From an uncultured Alistipes sp. (GTDB lineage Bacteria > Bacteroidota > Bacteroidia > Bacteroidales > Rikenellaceae): a stretch of DNA of 64,000 nucleotides. A program made the translations under genes and the position numbers. This document shows positions 53,997-63,571 of this stretch, piece after piece; position 1 is the stretch's first letter; every line of letters begins with the position of its first letter. The notes beneath the pieces are model-generated. The model saw only the letters and a list, made by a program, of their open reading frames with translations. It had not been told where the DNA came from and ran no database searches. The stretch lies in assembly GCA_947629705.1 (NCBI GenBank), contig CANREN010000003.1:1-64000 (forward strand), written 5' to 3'.

Positions 53997-56900
53997 TCAG
54001 GCGTCGATCGTCGACACGCGCAGCGTAATCTCTTCGAGCACGTCCAACAGCACCTTCACGGTCTCCAACGCGGTGAAAACCGTTACGTTGTTCTCCACGG
54101 CCGTGCGACGGATCTCGTAACCGTCCAACCGCGTATTGTGCTGATTGATGTCGATCGTGTTGATGACGTAGCTGACATGACCCTGCCGCAGCGAGTCGAT
54201 GATCTCGCTGCTGCCCTCGCTCAATTTGCGCCGCGTGCGCGTGCGGATGCCCTGCCGGCGCAGGAACTCCGCCGTACCGGTCGTGGCCTCGATATTGAAC
54301 CCGAGGTCGTAGAACCGCTTCACCAACGGAAGCGCCGCCTCCTTGTCCTGATCGGCGATGGTTACGAAGATCGTACCGTAGTTGCAGACGTTCATGCCCG
54401 TAGCCTGCAACGCCTTGTAGAGGGCGCGGGTCAGCTTGTCGTCGTATCCGATCGCCTCGCCCGTCGACTTCATCTCGGGCGAGAGGTAGGAATCCATGCC
54501 GCGTATTTTAGCGAACGAGAAGGCTGGCGCCTTGACGTACCAGCGCTCCTTCTCCCTGCCATAGACTTCGGTGATTCCCTGCTCGCGCAGGCTCTTGCCC
54601 AAAATGACCTGCGTGGCGATGTGGGCCATCGGCACGCCCGTGGATTTCGAAAGGAACGGCACGGTGCGCGACGAACGGGGATTGACCTCGATGACATAGA
54701 CGCGGTCGTTCGGATCGAGAATGAACTGGATGTTGTACAGCCCGACGATGCCGATCCGCAGGCCTAAACGCACCGTGTAGTCGATGATCTGTTGTTTGGC
54801 ATGTTGCGAGACGCTGAACGTCGGATAGACGCTGATCGAGTCGCCCGAGTGGATGCCCGTCCGCTCGACGTGTTCCATGATGCCCGGGATGAAGACCTCC
54901 CTGCCGTCGCAGATAGCGTCCACCTCCAACTCCTTGCCCATAATGTAGCGGTCGACCAGCACCGGCGAATCGACGTTGACCTCGACGGCCGTCTGGAGAT
55001 AGTGGCGCAGGCGCTCCTCGTTGGAGACGATCTGCATGGCGCGGCCGCCCAGCACGTAGCTCGGGCGCACGAGCACCGGATAACCGATGCGCGCGGCGGC
55101 GCGGACGCCCGCTTCGATATCGACAACGGCTTCGGCCTCGGGCTGCGGGATGCCGAGCTCCTCCATGATCCGCTCGAAGCAGCCGCGATCCTCGGCATTG
55201 CGGATCGCCGCCGTGTCGGTGCCGATGATAGGCACGCCCAATTCGGCCAACGGCTCGGCCAGGTTGATGGCCGTCTGTCCGCCGAGCGAGACGACGACGG
55301 CTTCGGGCCGCTCCAACCGGATGACGTTCATCACGTCCTCGACCGTCAGCGGTTCGAAATAGAGTTTGTCGCTCGTGGTGTAATCGGTCGAGACGGTCTC
55401 GGGATTGTTGTTGATGATGATGGCCTCATAGCCCGCCGCGCGGATCGACCAGATAGCGTGTACGGTCGAATAGTCGAACTCGACGCCCTGACCGATGCGG
55501 ATCGGGCCCGAACCGAGTACGACGATTTTGCGCCGGCCGCTCACGACGGATTCGTTTTCGATCTCGTAGGTCGAGTAGAAATAGGGCACGTAGGAGGCGA
55601 ACTCGCTGGCGCAGGTATCGATCATCTTGTAGACGGGGAAGATGCCGTTGCGTTCGCGCAGACGGAACATTTCCTGCTCCGAGAGGCCCCACAGCCGGCC
55701 GATATATCTGTCGCTGAAACCCATGCGCTTGGCGTCGCGCAACGTCTCGACGTCCTGCGGATGATCGCGCACGACCCGCTCGAACTCGACGATATTCTTG
55801 AACTTTTCGAGGAAGAAGAGATCGATTTTCGTGTTGTTGTAGATCAACACCAGATCGACGCCCAAGCGAATCAACTGCGCGATGGCATAGAGCCGGTCGT
55901 CCGTTCCCTCCTTGATATAGGAAAGCAGCTGTTCGGCCGTCCAGCGGTCGAACTTGCGGTGATGAATGTGGCAGACGCCCGTTTCGAGCGAGCGCACCGC
56001 CTTGAGCAGCGACTCCTCGATCGTCCGGCCCACGGCCATCACCTCGCCGGTGGCCTTCATCTGCGTGCCCAACTTGTTCGACGCATCGGTGAACTTGTCG
56101 AACGGAAAGCGGGCGATCTTGGTTACCACATAATCCAACGTAGGTTCGAAGCTCGCAGGCGTATTGGCCAACCGGATTTCGTCGAGCGTCATGCCTACGG
56201 CGATCTTGGCGCTGACGCGGGCGATCGGATACCCCGAAGCCTTCGACGCGAGGGCCGACGAACGCGAAACGCGCGGATTGACCTCGATCAGATAGTACTT
56301 GAACGAAAGCGGGTCCAAGGCGAACTGCACGTTGCACCCGCCCTCGATTTTCAATTCGCGGATGATCTTCAAGGCCGAATCGCGCAGCATCTGGTACTCG
56401 TGGTTCGTCAGCGTCTGGCTCGGCGCGACGACGATCGAGTCGCCCGTATGGATGCCCACGGGGTCGATATTCTCCATGTTGCAGATGGCCAAGGCCGTAT
56501 CGTTGCTGTCGCGGATGACCTCGTATTCGATCTCCTTGTACCCCTTGATGCTCTTCTCGATGAGCACCTGATGGACGGGCGAAAGGAACAGCGCATTGCG
56601 CATCAGCTCGCGGAGCTCCTGCTCGTTGTCGGCGAATCCGCCGCCCGTGCCGCCTAACGTGAAGGCGGGACGCAGCACGACGGGATAACCGATGCGGGCC
56701 GCGACCTCGGCCCCCTCCTCGATGGAGGTGGCGATCTCCGACGGCAGCACCGGCTCGCCCAACGACTGGCAGAGCTCCTTGAACAGCTCGCGATCCTCGG
56801 CCCGCTCGATGGATTCGAACGACGTACCGAGAATCTCGACCTGACATTCGGCCAAAATTCCCTTCTTGGCGAGCTGCACGGCCAAATTCAACGCCGTCTG

Positions 56901-57176
56901 TCCGCCGAGGCCCGGGACGATGGCGTCGGGACGTTCGTAACGGATGATCTTGGCGACGTATTCGAGTGTCAGCGGCTCCATGTAGACCTTGTCGGCGATA
57001 TGGGTGTCGGTCATGATGGTGGCCGGATTGGAGTTGACCAGCACCACTTCATAGCCCTCCTCGCGAAGCGCCAGGCAGGCCTGCGTACCGGCATAGTCGA
57101 ACTCGGCGGCCTGACCGATGACGATCGGGCCCGAGCCGATCACCATCACCTTGTTTATATCCTTTCTTTTAGGCAT
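53997..57176 (-). CDS. carB: Carbamoyl-phosphate synthase large subunit
   Basis: The 1059-aa synthetase makes carbamoyl phosphate from bicarbonate, ammonia and ATP. It has two ATP-grasp halves ([20 protein letters not shown] near 12; [17 protein letters not shown] near 555) and a C-terminal allosteric MGS domain from about 930 ([14 protein letters not shown]). Both halves keep the NPR(S/V)SRS-type loops. It overlaps carA by 8 bp. Confidence 0.98.
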   Translation of the reverse strand: MPKRKDINKVMVIGSGPIVIGQAAEFDYAGTQACLALREEGYEVVLVNSNPATIMTDTHIADKVYMEPLTLEYVAKIIRYERPDAIVPGLGGQTALNLAVQLAKKGILAECQVEILGTSFESIERAEDRELFKELCQSLGEPVLPSEIATSIEEGAEVAARIGYPVVLRPAFTLGGTGGGFADNEQELRELMRNALFLSPVHQVLIEKSIKGYKEIEYEVIRDSNDTALAICNMENIDPVGIHTGDSIVVAPSQTLTNHEYQMLRDSALKIIRELKIEGGCNVQFALDPLSFKYYLIEVNPRVSRSSALASKASGYPIARVSAKIAVGMTLDEIRLANTPASFEPTLDYVVTKIARFPFDKFTDASNKLGTQMKATGEVMAVGRTIEESLLKAVRSLETGVCHIHHRKFDRWTAEQLLSYIKEGTDDRLYAIAQLIRLGVDLVLIYNNTKIDLFFLEKFKNIVEFERVVRDHPQDVETLRDAKRMGFSDRYIGRLWGLSEQEMFRLRERNGIFPVYKMIDTCASEFASYVPYFYSTYEIENESVVSGRRKIVVLGSGPIRIGQGVEFDYSTVHAIWSIRAAGYEAIIINNNPETVSTDYTTSDKLYFEPLTVEDVMNVIRLERPEAVVVSLGGQTAINLAEPLAELGVPIIGTDTAAIRNAEDRGCFERIMEELGIPQPEAEAVVDIEAGVRAAARIGYPVLVRPSYVLGGRAMQIVSNEERLRHYLQTAVEVNVDSPVLVDRYIMGKELEVDAICDGREVFIPGIMEHVERTGIHSGDSISVYPTFSVSQHAKQQIIDYTVRLGLRIGIVGLYNIQFILDPNDRVYVIEVNPRSSRTVPFLSKSTGVPMAHIATQVILGKSLREQGITEVYGREKERWYVKAPAFSFAKIRGMDSYLSPEMKSTGEAIGYDDKLTRALYKALQATGMNVCNYGTIFVTIADQDKEAALPLVKRFYDLGFNIEATTGTAEFLRRQGIRTRTRRKLSEGSSEIIDSLRQGHVSYVINTIDINQHNTRLDGYEIRRTAVENNVTVFTALETVKVLLDVLEEITLRVSTIDA

Positions 57177-58260
57177 TTTTGTGTTCCTCCATCATTTGAA
57201 TGAATTTGTCGAACAAGCCGGTACTGTCCTGCGGCCCCGGGGCGCTCTCGGGGTGGTACTGCACCGAGAACACCTGGTCGGCCCTGCATTCGACCCCTTC
57301 GGCCGTGCCGTCCAACAGATTGACGTGGGTCAGTTCGAGCCCCGTGCCTTGCAGCGAATCGATGTCGACGGCGAAGCTGTGGTTCTGGCTCGTGATTTCG
57401 ATCTTTCCGGTCGCCAGGCACTTCACGGGATGATTGCCGCCGCGGTGGCCGAACTTCATCTTGAACGTGCGGGCGCCATAGGCCAAAGCGACCATCTGAT
57501 GACCCATGCAGATGCCGAAGATGGGCAGTTTGCCGCGCAGGCGGCGCACCTTCCCGATGACCGGTTCGACATCCGTCGGATCGCCCGGGCCGTTCGACAG
57601 GAAGATGCCGTCGGGGCGGAACGCCAGAATCTCCTCGACCGAAGCGTCGAACGGCACGACCGTTACGTTGCATCCGCGGGCGTTGAGACAACGGATGATA
57701 TTGTATTTGATGCCGCAGTCGATCGCCACGACGTCGAAACGATGGTTGGGCGTCCGCGAAAACCAACGCTTCCTGCAACTGACCCGCGCCACCTGGTCGT
57801 GCGGCAATTCGCAGGCGCGGATCCGCTCCATCGCCTCGTCGAACGGCGTGGCGGCATCGGTAATCATCACCTTCTGGCTGCCCTCGTCGCGGATAATGCG
57901 CGTCAGCGTGCGGGTGTCGATGCCCGAAATGCCCGGAATGCCCAACTCCTCGAACACCTCGTTCAACGTGCGGGTGTAGCGAAAATTCGACGGAATGTCG
58001 TTGTACTCGCGCACGATCAATCCGCCGATCGAGGGGAACTTCGATTCGTTGTCCTCCTCGGCCGTACCGTAGTTGCCGATGAGCGGATAGGTCATCACCA
58101 CCATCTGGCCGGTGTACGACGGGTCGGAGATGATCTCCTGGTACCCCACCATCGAGGTGTTGAAAACGATCTCGTTCACCGCCTCACGGTCGGCGCCGAA
58201 GCCGTAACCGTAAAACTCGCGGCCGTTTTCCAAGACGATTTTTTTCGTAAACGGTTTCAT
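57169..58260 (-). CDS. carA: Carbamoyl-phosphate synthase small subunit
   Basis: The 363-aa glutaminase chain feeds ammonia to CarB. It has the N-terminal [20 protein letters not shown] and the class I amidotransferase triad: Cys in FGICMGHQM near 250 and His in [14 protein letters not shown] near 335. It is second in the pyr run, with CarA and CarB coupled by overlap. Confidence 0.98.
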   Translation of the reverse strand: MKPFTKKIVLENGREFYGYGFGADREAVNEIVFNTSMVGYQEIISDPSYTGQMVVMTYPLIGNYGTAEEDNESKFPSIGGLIVREYNDIPSNFRYTRTLNEVFEELGIPGISGIDTRTLTRIIRDEGSQKVMITDAATPFDEAMERIRACELPHDQVARVSCRKRWFSRTPNHRFDVVAIDCGIKYNIIRCLNARGCNVTVVPFDASVEEILAFRPDGIFLSNGPGDPTDVEPVIGKVRRLRGKLPIFGICMGHQMVALAYGARTFKMKFGHRGGNHPVKCLATGKIEITSQNHSFAVDIDSLQGTGLELTHVNLLDGTAEGVECRADQVFSVQYHPESAPGPQDSTGLFDKFIQMMEEHKNA

Positions 58261-58321
58261 GAACTGCCTCTATTTTGCTAACTGATTTGCCTGTTAAGTA
58301 ATGTATCGACGTTTTTTACCC

Positions 58322-59611
58322 TTATCTGCCGGTCCGAACCTGGCCGCTCGGGGCCGCCGCCTCGTAGACGGTACGCCCGCCCACGACCGTCCGCACGGCA
58401 CGGCCACGCACCCGCCATCCGGCAAACGGCGTCGCACGGCCCTTCGACCGGAACGCCGACGGGTCGATGAGATATTCGTCATCGAGGTCGAGCACCGTAA
58501 AATCGGCCGCATCGCCCACATGCAGTCCCCCTTCGAGGCCGAAAATCCGGCGGGGATTGTCGGCCATCAAGACGATCAACCGTTCGAGCGTCAACAGTCC
58601 GGGCACGACCAATCCGGTGTAAAGCACCGGAAAAGCGCACTCCAACCCCACGATTCCCATGGCGCTGCCGGCCAATCCGCGGGACTTCTCCTCGGCCGTA
58701 TGCGGTGCATGGTCGGTGGCGATCACCTCGATGGTTCCGTCGCAGACGCCCGCCCGCAACGCATCGCGATCGGCCCGGCTGCGCAGCGGCGGATTCATCT
58801 TGAACCGTCCGTCCTCCTGCAAATCCTCGTCGCACAGCAGCAGATAGTGCGGCGCCGTCTCGCAGCTCACCCGCACGCCGCGCGCCTTCGCCCGACGCAC
58901 CGACTCGACGCTCTCGGCCGTCGAGACATGGCATACATGGTATTGACAACCCGTTTTTTCGGCCAGCGCAATATCGCGTTCCACCTGCCGCCACTCGCTT
59001 TCGGAACAGATGCCCCGATGCCCGTGCGCGCGGCAATAAACACCGTCGTGGATATATCCGCCGCGCAGCAGTCCGTCGACCTCGCAATGGGCTACGATGG
59101 GCTTTCCGACGGCCGCAGCCCCTTGCATGGCCCGTTCCATCAACGCGTCGGCCTGCACGCCGCGGCCGTCGTCCGAAAAGCCGACGACCTCCGGCGCCAA
59201 AGCGGCGAAATCGACCAGCTCACCGGCTCCGCGCTGTCCCATCGTGATGCAGCCGTAGGGATAGACGCGCACGACGGCATCGCGCCGGATCGCATCGAGT
59301 TCCGGCGCCAACGATTCGGGCGCATCGGGCGCGGGCCGAAGATTGGGCATGGCGCACACGGCCGTATAACCTCCGTGAGCCGCAGCGGCCGTACCGGTAG
59401 CGACGGTCTCCTTTTGCGAAAAGCCGGGCTCCCGCAGATGGACATGCACGTCGACCAACCCGGGAACGAGCCGACGCCCGCCGAGGTCGATGCACGCATC
59501 CTCCGGCGAGGGTTCGCACGGAGCGACGATGCGTCCGTTCTCCACGACGACCGAACCTGCTTCGAAACGGCCGTCGCGCCAGACCTGTGCATGAGTATAA
59601 AAAGTTTTCAT
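58322..59611 (-). CDS. pyrC: Dihydroorotase
   Basis: The 429-aa class I zinc amidohydrolase closes carbamoyl aspartate to dihydroorotate. Metal ligands appear as DVHVHLREPG near 55, IVAHCEVDG, HVCHVSTAE, and the catalytic Asp in IATDHAPHTAEE near 302. It is the first gene of the pyr run, with its start codon 8 nt after an intrinsic terminator. This is a strong sign that expression of the whole run is set by attenuation. Confidence 0.97.
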   Translation of the reverse strand: MKTFYTHAQVWRDGRFEAGSVVVENGRIVAPCEPSPEDACIDLGGRRLVPGLVDVHVHLREPGFSQKETVATGTAAAAHGGYTAVCAMPNLRPAPDAPESLAPELDAIRRDAVVRVYPYGCITMGQRGAGELVDFAALAPEVVGFSDDGRGVQADALMERAMQGAAAVGKPIVAHCEVDGLLRGGYIHDGVYCRAHGHRGICSESEWRQVERDIALAEKTGCQYHVCHVSTAESVESVRRAKARGVRVSCETAPHYLLLCDEDLQEDGRFKMNPPLRSRADRDALRAGVCDGTIEVIATDHAPHTAEEKSRGLAGSAMGIVGLECAFPVLYTGLVVPGLLTLERLIVLMADNPRRIFGLEGGLHVGDAADFTVLDLDDEYLIDPSAFRSKGRATPFAGWRVRGRAVRTVVGGRTVYEAAAPSGQVRTGR

Positions 59612-59619
59612 ACGAGCGC

Positions 59620-59654
59620 AAAAAATTAGGGCAACTGAAAAACAGTTACCCTAA
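59620..59654 (-). terminator. pyrC attenuator terminator
   Basis: On the minus strand, TTAGGGTAACTG pairs with CAGTTGCCCTAA (12 bp, one U-G pair, loop UUUUU) and is followed at once by six U. The run ends 8 nt before the pyrC ATG. The leader ORF stop codon TAA (59648-59646) is inside the 5' arm of the stem. Confidence 0.85.
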
Positions 59655-59753
59655 TGAGACAAAATCGCCGAAAACGAACGGAGCCGCGATAGCCGACCAA
59701 TCGCGCTGTTGCCAAACAGCCTGCTTCGAAATTATGTCGGGTTGCCGCATCAT
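59646..59753 (-). CDS. pyrC leader peptide (uORF, 35 aa)
   Basis: This is too short for the ORF track. It starts ATGATGCGG, 7 nt after a Shine-Dalgarno-like GGAGAGG, and ends in TAA inside the terminator stem. The peptide begins MMRQPDIISKQ and ends FVFGDFVSLG; it matches nothing I recognise and its sequence may not matter. Its likely role is cis-regulation: a ribosome close behind RNA polymerase would sit on the 5' arm and stop the terminator from forming. The same layout is known from pyrBI of E. coli, where UTP level sets polymerase speed. Confidence 0.7.
   Translation of the reverse strand: MMRQPDIISKQAVWQQRDWSAIAAPFVFGDFVSLG
59653..59678 (-). promoter_or_regulatory. U-rich candidate pause region
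   Basis: On the minus strand the transcript reads UUCGUUUUCGGCGAUUUUGUC directly before the terminator stem. Clustered U residues of this type slow polymerase when UTP is low in the E. coli pyr leaders. Confidence 0.5.
59686..59720 (-). promoter_or_regulatory. Two tandem hairpins, candidate pause signals
   Basis: Reading the minus strand, GCTGTT-TGGC-AACAGC (59720-59705) is followed directly by GCGAT-N9-ATCGC (59704-59686). They lie inside the leader ORF and just before the U-rich stretch, where a pause hairpin would be expected. Confidence 0.55.
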
Positions 59754-59780
59754 GATCGTCCTCTCCGTTCCGCGTTCGGG

Positions 59781-59812
59781 CAAAGATACGGACTTTTCGC
59801 AACGTCTGCAAA
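59781..59812 (-). promoter_or_regulatory. Promoter of the pyr run
   Basis: On the minus strand this reads TTTG (59809-59812), a 20-bp spacer, then TATCTTTG (59781-59788). It predicts a transcript start near 59777 and a leader of about 165 nt before pyrC. Confidence 0.75.
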
Positions 59813-59873
59813 AAAATTCGCCGAATTTTTATTCCATGCGGCGGCCGCCTTTGAAAGGCCCGTTCGAAAAGGG

Positions 59874-60875
59874 TTAAAAGAGGTATTTTTCGGTTTTGAC
59901 CTTGCGCACCAATCGCAGAATCTCCTCCCAGCTCTCCTCGCCGAAGGTCGTGCCGACCACCTCGATGACCTTGCCCGCCGTAACGGCCCCGATGGTGCCG
60001 CACTGCCGCAACGACAAACCGTCGCACATTCCGGCCAGAAATCCGGCTGCATAGAAATCGCCGGCACCCGTCGTATCGACCCGCTTCGCCGCCGCCATGA
60101 TGCCCACATGCACCACCTCGCCGCCCTGCTTGATCAAGGCGCCCCTGGTTCCGATCTTCACCACGGCCAGACGGGCCATCTCGGAGATCGCCTGCAACGC
60201 ATTCAACGGCACGGCCTCGCAAGTGAAGGTCTTGGCCTCGTCCTCGTTCGCGAAGACGATATCGACGTAATCGCGCACCAATTCGCGCAGGAACTCCCGA
60301 TTCTCCGCCACGATATTGAAGCTCGCCAAGTCGATGGCCACCTGCAACCCGCACGCCTTGGCCGTCCGGGCCGCCTTGCGGATCAGCTCGTGGTTCTGCA
60401 CCAAATAGCCCTCGACATAGAGGCAGTCGTATCCGTCGAACAGCTCCGGTTCGATCTCCGGAGCCGACAATTCGAGCGCCGCACCGAGGTGGGTCGCCAT
60501 CGTCCGCTCGCCGTCGGGCGAAATGAGCGACACGCACTTGCCCGAACGCTCCGTACCGCGGAATACCTCCGGCTCGACGTGCAGATTTTCGAGTGCCTGC
60601 ACGAAGAAGTCGCCCGTCTTGTCGCGCCCCACCTTACCGATGAATCCGACCCCGCACCCCAATCGGGCCATCGCCCGAATGGTGTTACCGGCCGATCCGC
60701 CCAACGAGAGCGAATAGGGCAGTCCGGCCACCGATTTCGAAATTTCCGTTTGCAGGGTGGCGTCCACCAAATTCATCGAACCTTTGGCCAAATCGAAGCG
60801 GGCCAGGACCGCATCGTTCTTAAGGTTGACCAGCATGTCCGTCAGGGCATTGCCGATGCCGATTACTCGTTTCAT
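59874..60875 (-). CDS. PfkB family kinase, adenosine-kinase-like
   Basis: The 333-aa ribokinase-fold enzyme has the N-terminal VIGIGNALTDMLV, the LGGSAGNTIRAMARLG glycine motif, and the C-terminal signature DTTGAGDFYAAGFLAG with the catalytic Asp. The overall pattern is closest to bacterial adenosine-kinase-like members, but ribokinase or inosine-guanosine kinase activity is not excluded. It is followed by the pyr promoter; a nucleoside substrate would fit this context. Confidence 0.88.
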   Translation of the reverse strand: MKRVIGIGNALTDMLVNLKNDAVLARFDLAKGSMNLVDATLQTEISKSVAGLPYSLSLGGSAGNTIRAMARLGCGVGFIGKVGRDKTGDFFVQALENLHVEPEVFRGTERSGKCVSLISPDGERTMATHLGAALELSAPEIEPELFDGYDCLYVEGYLVQNHELIRKAARTAKACGLQVAIDLASFNIVAENREFLRELVRDYVDIVFANEDEAKTFTCEAVPLNALQAISEMARLAVVKIGTRGALIKQGGEVVHVGIMAAAKRVDTTGAGDFYAAGFLAGMCDGLSLRQCGTIGAVTAGKVIEVVGTTFGEESWEEILRLVRKVKTEKYLF

Positions 60876-60968
60876 CTCTATTAAGCCGGGGTATGTATCC
60901 GAGGGTTATCTGTTGTTGAGTCTATCGCGTTTTTCGACGCTGTTTTTCCTGTCCGGGCGCGAGCGATC

Positions 60969-61040
60969 GCGGCCCCCCCCCGGCCGCGTATGCAGGTCCG
61001 ACCGAACCCGATGCCCCCCTCCCGAGGGAGAGGCCTGCAT
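60969..61040. other. Structured GC-rich intergenic region with C9 tract
   Basis: The 204-bp gap between pfkA and the PfkB kinase gene contains GCGGCC and GGCCGC arms (60969-60987) enclosing a run of nine C. A second structure has outer arms TGCAGG/CCTGCA (60991-61040) and inner arms of CCTCCC type. There is no U-run, so terminator function for pfkA is doubtful. No consensus -7 box for the kinase gene is seen. Confidence 0.45.
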
Positions 61041-61079
61041 TCGATGCTCCGACCGCCCGTTCGCTGCCGGCCGCCGCAC

Positions 61080-62060
61080 TCAAATAGACAAAATTTTGAC
61101 CAATTCGAGTTTGCCGCGGTTGATCTCCTTGTGGTGCTTGACCGCCTTGGAGAAAGGCACGTAAACGATCCGTCCGTTTTCGATGCCGATCATCACGTTC
61201 CGCTGGCCCTCCATCAACGCTTCGATGGCCCCCTCGCCCATCCGCGAAGCCAGGATGCGGTCGAACGCCGTCGGCGAACCGCCCCGCTGGATATGGCCCA
61301 GAATCGTTACGCGGGCATCGTACTGCGGGAACTCCTTTTTCACGCGCTCGGCCAGGGCCGTGGCGCCGCCCGTAACGGGATTTTCGGCCACGATGACGAT
61401 CGCCGAATTTTTGCTCTTGCGGAATCCGTTGTTGATCAGCTCGGCCAGCTGGTCGACCTCGGTCTCCATTTCGGGGATGATGGCCGCTTCGGAACCGGAG
61501 GCCAAGGCGCTGTTGAGCGCCAAATAACCGGCCGTATGGCCCATCACCTCGACGAAAAAGAGACGTTCGTGGCTCGACGCCGTATCGCGCAATTTGTCCA
61601 CCGCGTCGACGATCGTGTTGAGAGCCGTATCGTAACCGATGGTCGAATCGGTGCCGCCGAGGTCGTTGTCGATGGTGCCGGGCAGCCCGACGATGGGCAC
61701 GTTGTACTCGTGGGCGAAGATGCCCGCACCGGTCAGCGAGCCGTCGCCGCCGATAACGACCAGCGCGTCGATACCGGCCGCCATCATATTGTCATAGGCC
61801 GTTTTGCGGCCTTCGGGCGTGGTGAACTCCTTGCAGCGGGCCGTTTTGAGGATCGTCCCGCCCATCTGGATAATGTTGCTGACGCTCTGCGAGCGGAAGT
61901 CGACGATCTCGTTGTATACCAAACCTTTGTACCCGCGCATGATTCCCTTCACGGCCATGCCGTTGTAGATGGCGCTGCGGGTTACGGCCCGGATGGCCGC
62001 ATTCATACCGGGGGCGTCGCCTCCGGAAGTCAAGATACCGATGGTTTTGATTTCTGCCAT
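61080..62060 (-). CDS. pfkA: 6-Phosphofructokinase, ATP type
   Basis: The 326-aa glycolytic enzyme phosphorylates fructose-6-phosphate. Motifs are [16 protein letters not shown], the ATP loop [10 protein letters not shown] near 103 (Gly of the ATP-dependent type), the catalytic [12 protein letters not shown] near 127, and [18 protein letters not shown]. Length is near E. coli PfkA (320). The start at 62060 has the Shine-Dalgarno AAGGAGAG upstream; 11 extra track codons are dropped. Confidence 0.97.
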   Translation of the reverse strand: MAEIKTIGILTSGGDAPGMNAAIRAVTRSAIYNGMAVKGIMRGYKGLVYNEIVDFRSQSVSNIIQMGGTILKTARCKEFTTPEGRKTAYDNMMAAGIDALVVIGGDGSLTGAGIFAHEYNVPIVGLPGTIDNDLGGTDSTIGYDTALNTIVDAVDKLRDTASSHERLFFVEVMGHTAGYLALNSALASGSEAAIIPEMETEVDQLAELINNGFRKSKNSAIVIVAENPVTGGATALAERVKKEFPQYDARVTILGHIQRGGSPTAFDRILASRMGEGAIEALMEGQRNVMIGIENGRIVYVPFSKAVKHHKEINRGKLELVKILSI

Positions 62061-62106
62061 AACTCTCCTTTTATTAAATACAAACCGTTCCAACCGAAAA
62101 ACCGGT

Positions 62107-62114
62107 CAAAGGTA
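62107..62114 (-). promoter_or_regulatory. -7 box of pfkA
   Basis: On the minus strand this reads TACCTTTG, matching TAnnTTTG, 46 bp upstream of the pfkA ATG. Confidence 0.55.
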
Positions 62115-62153
62115 GGGATTTTTTCGGAAATTTCCGTTCCCGCCCCGATTTAT

Positions 62154-62822
62154 TCAGAGCAAGTCCAACAACTTTTCCGACCGATCGATCAATGCACCGG
62201 CTCCGGCCTGCATCAACTCCTCGCGCGACCGGAATCCCCAGGTAACCCCGACCGACCGTACGCCGGCAGCAGCGGCCGTCTGCATGTCGATGCCCGAATC
62301 CCCCACGTAGAGCACCCGCTCGCGCGCGATCCCTGCCAGAGCGAGAATCTCCTCCACAATCGCCGGATCGGGTTTCAACGCCACTCCCGGACGCTGGCCC
62401 AGCACCGCCGCGAACGGCACCTCGGGGAAGAACCGCCGGATGAGCTTTTCCGTTCCCTGCCGGAACTTGTTCGAGGCCACGGCTAACCGGACGCCCTTGC
62501 GGGTCAGCGCATCGAGCAGCTCGGGGATTCCGGCATAGGGCTTCGTGTACCGGTCGATGTGATCGATATAATAGGCCACGAAATCGGCCCGGGCTGCCGC
62601 GACGTAATCCGCCGAACGCAGCTCTTCGGGCAAAGCCCGTTCCACCAATCGCAAAATGCCGTTGCCGACGAAACCGCGATAATCGGCATAGGTATGTTCG
62701 GGCAGTCCGCGCTGCGCCAACATTGCGTTGCACGCGACCGCCAGATCGCCGACGGTATCGAGCAGCGTGCCGTCCAAATCGAAGATAACCAAATCCGTTC
62801 GCATAGGTGATTTCTTTTTCAT
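62154..62822 (-). CDS. HAD family hydrolase, phosphoglycolate-phosphatase-like
   Basis: The 222-aa HAD hydrolase has motif I VIFDLDGTLLDT, a helical cap domain, motif II VASNKFRQG, and motif III/IV KPDPAIVEEIL plus YVGDSGIDMQTAAAAGV. This pattern fits Gph-type phosphoglycolate phosphatase, but substrates in this family vary. The start at 62822 (MKKKSP) is preferred because GGAGAGA lies just upstream; ATG 62804 is the alternative. Confidence 0.88.
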   Translation of the reverse strand: MKKKSPMRTDLVIFDLDGTLLDTVGDLAVACNAMLAQRGLPEHTYADYRGFVGNGILRLVERALPEELRSADYVAAARADFVAYYIDHIDRYTKPYAGIPELLDALTRKGVRLAVASNKFRQGTEKLIRRFFPEVPFAAVLGQRPGVALKPDPAIVEEILALAGIARERVLYVGDSGIDMQTAAAAGVRSVGVTWGFRSREELMQAGAGALIDRSEKLLDLL

Positions 62823-62896
62823 ACGCTCTCTCCGTGCGGCCCCGCCCGACGCTCCTCGTCTTTTCGAGCCGACGCCGAACCGATCGCCGCAAGCGG

Positions 62897-62904
62897 CAAA
62901 ATTA
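62897..62904 (-). promoter_or_regulatory. -7 box of the HAD hydrolase gene
   Basis: On the minus strand this reads TAATTTTG, matching TAnnTTTG, 74 bp upstream of the 62822 start. Confidence 0.5.
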
Positions 62905-63054
62905 ACAAAAAAAGAGAAAGAACCGCTCCCCTCGGGTCCATATACGGCTCGTTCCGCCGCCCCTGCGCCGCTGCTCCGCCGCCGCAACGGCCCAAAAAAC
63001 GGCCCATAGCGAAAAGATTCTTCCGAAAAAAGAGAGGTTCTCGAATTTTCTTCT

Positions 63055-63062
63055 TATCTTTG
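63055..63062 (+). promoter_or_regulatory. -7 box of the tat unit
   Basis: TATCTTTG is an exact TAnnTTTG match, 50 bp upstream of the TatA-like ATG. The rest of the 290-bp gap 62823-63112 holds no gene I can recognise. Confidence 0.6.
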
Positions 63063-63112
63063 ACTGCATCGAAAGAATGCAGATCACCGACGAATAAAAA
63101 CATCCGACCGAC

Positions 63113-63568
63113 ATGTATCCCCTCCTTTTCAATCTGGGCATGACCGAAATCATCGTTATCCTGTTGATTATCGTACTGCTTTTCGGCGGGAAAAAGATTC
63201 CCGAGCTGATGCGCGGCATGGGACGCGGCGTACGCGAATTCAAAGACGCCATGGAAAAACCGGCCTCCGACACGCCGTCCGAAGAACCGGAGGCCCCGGA
63301 AACTCCGACCGCATCCGATCGCAAAAAACAGGCGGAATCCCCGGCCGACCCTGCCCGCCGTACGTCCCGCAAAAAGAGCGCTTCGGCGGCATCGGGCGAC
63401 CCGACGCCCGCGGTACGCAAACCGCGGAAACCGGCCAAAGCCGACACCAACGCCGACGCACCGCGTACCGATACGACCCGATCGGCCACCGCATCCGGTG
63501 CGGCCCGCTCGCGGAGAAAGACGGCGCAAAGCCGGAAAAAAAGCGTGTCGGCCGACAAAACCGAATAG
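63113..63568 (+). CDS. tatA: TatA/TatB-like twin-arginine translocase subunit with long basic tail
   Basis: The 151-aa protein has one N-terminal membrane helix ([16 protein letters not shown]), then the amphipathic helix [22 protein letters not shown], typical of TatA/E. It forms the pore of Sec-independent export of folded proteins. The last 100 residues are low complexity, rich in A, P, K, R, S and T ([13 protein letters not shown]), and far longer than usual for TatA; TatB-like function is possible. The tatC gene starts 3 bp after the stop. Confidence 0.9.
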   Translation: MYPLLFNLGMTEIIVILLIIVLLFGGKKIPELMRGMGRGVREFKDAMEKPASDTPSEEPEAPETPTASDRKKQAESPADPARRTSRKKSASAASGDPTPAVRKPRKPAKADTNADAPRTDTTRSATASGAARSRRKTAQSRKKSVSADKTE

Positions 63569-63571
63569 TCG

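Noticed and set aside
59626-60537. 303-aa minus-strand ORF through the pyrC leader
   Set aside because: It is a different frame of the PfkB kinase gene that happens to stay open into the leader; it has no start of its own. The 35-codon ORF with a Shine-Dalgarno is the better candidate.
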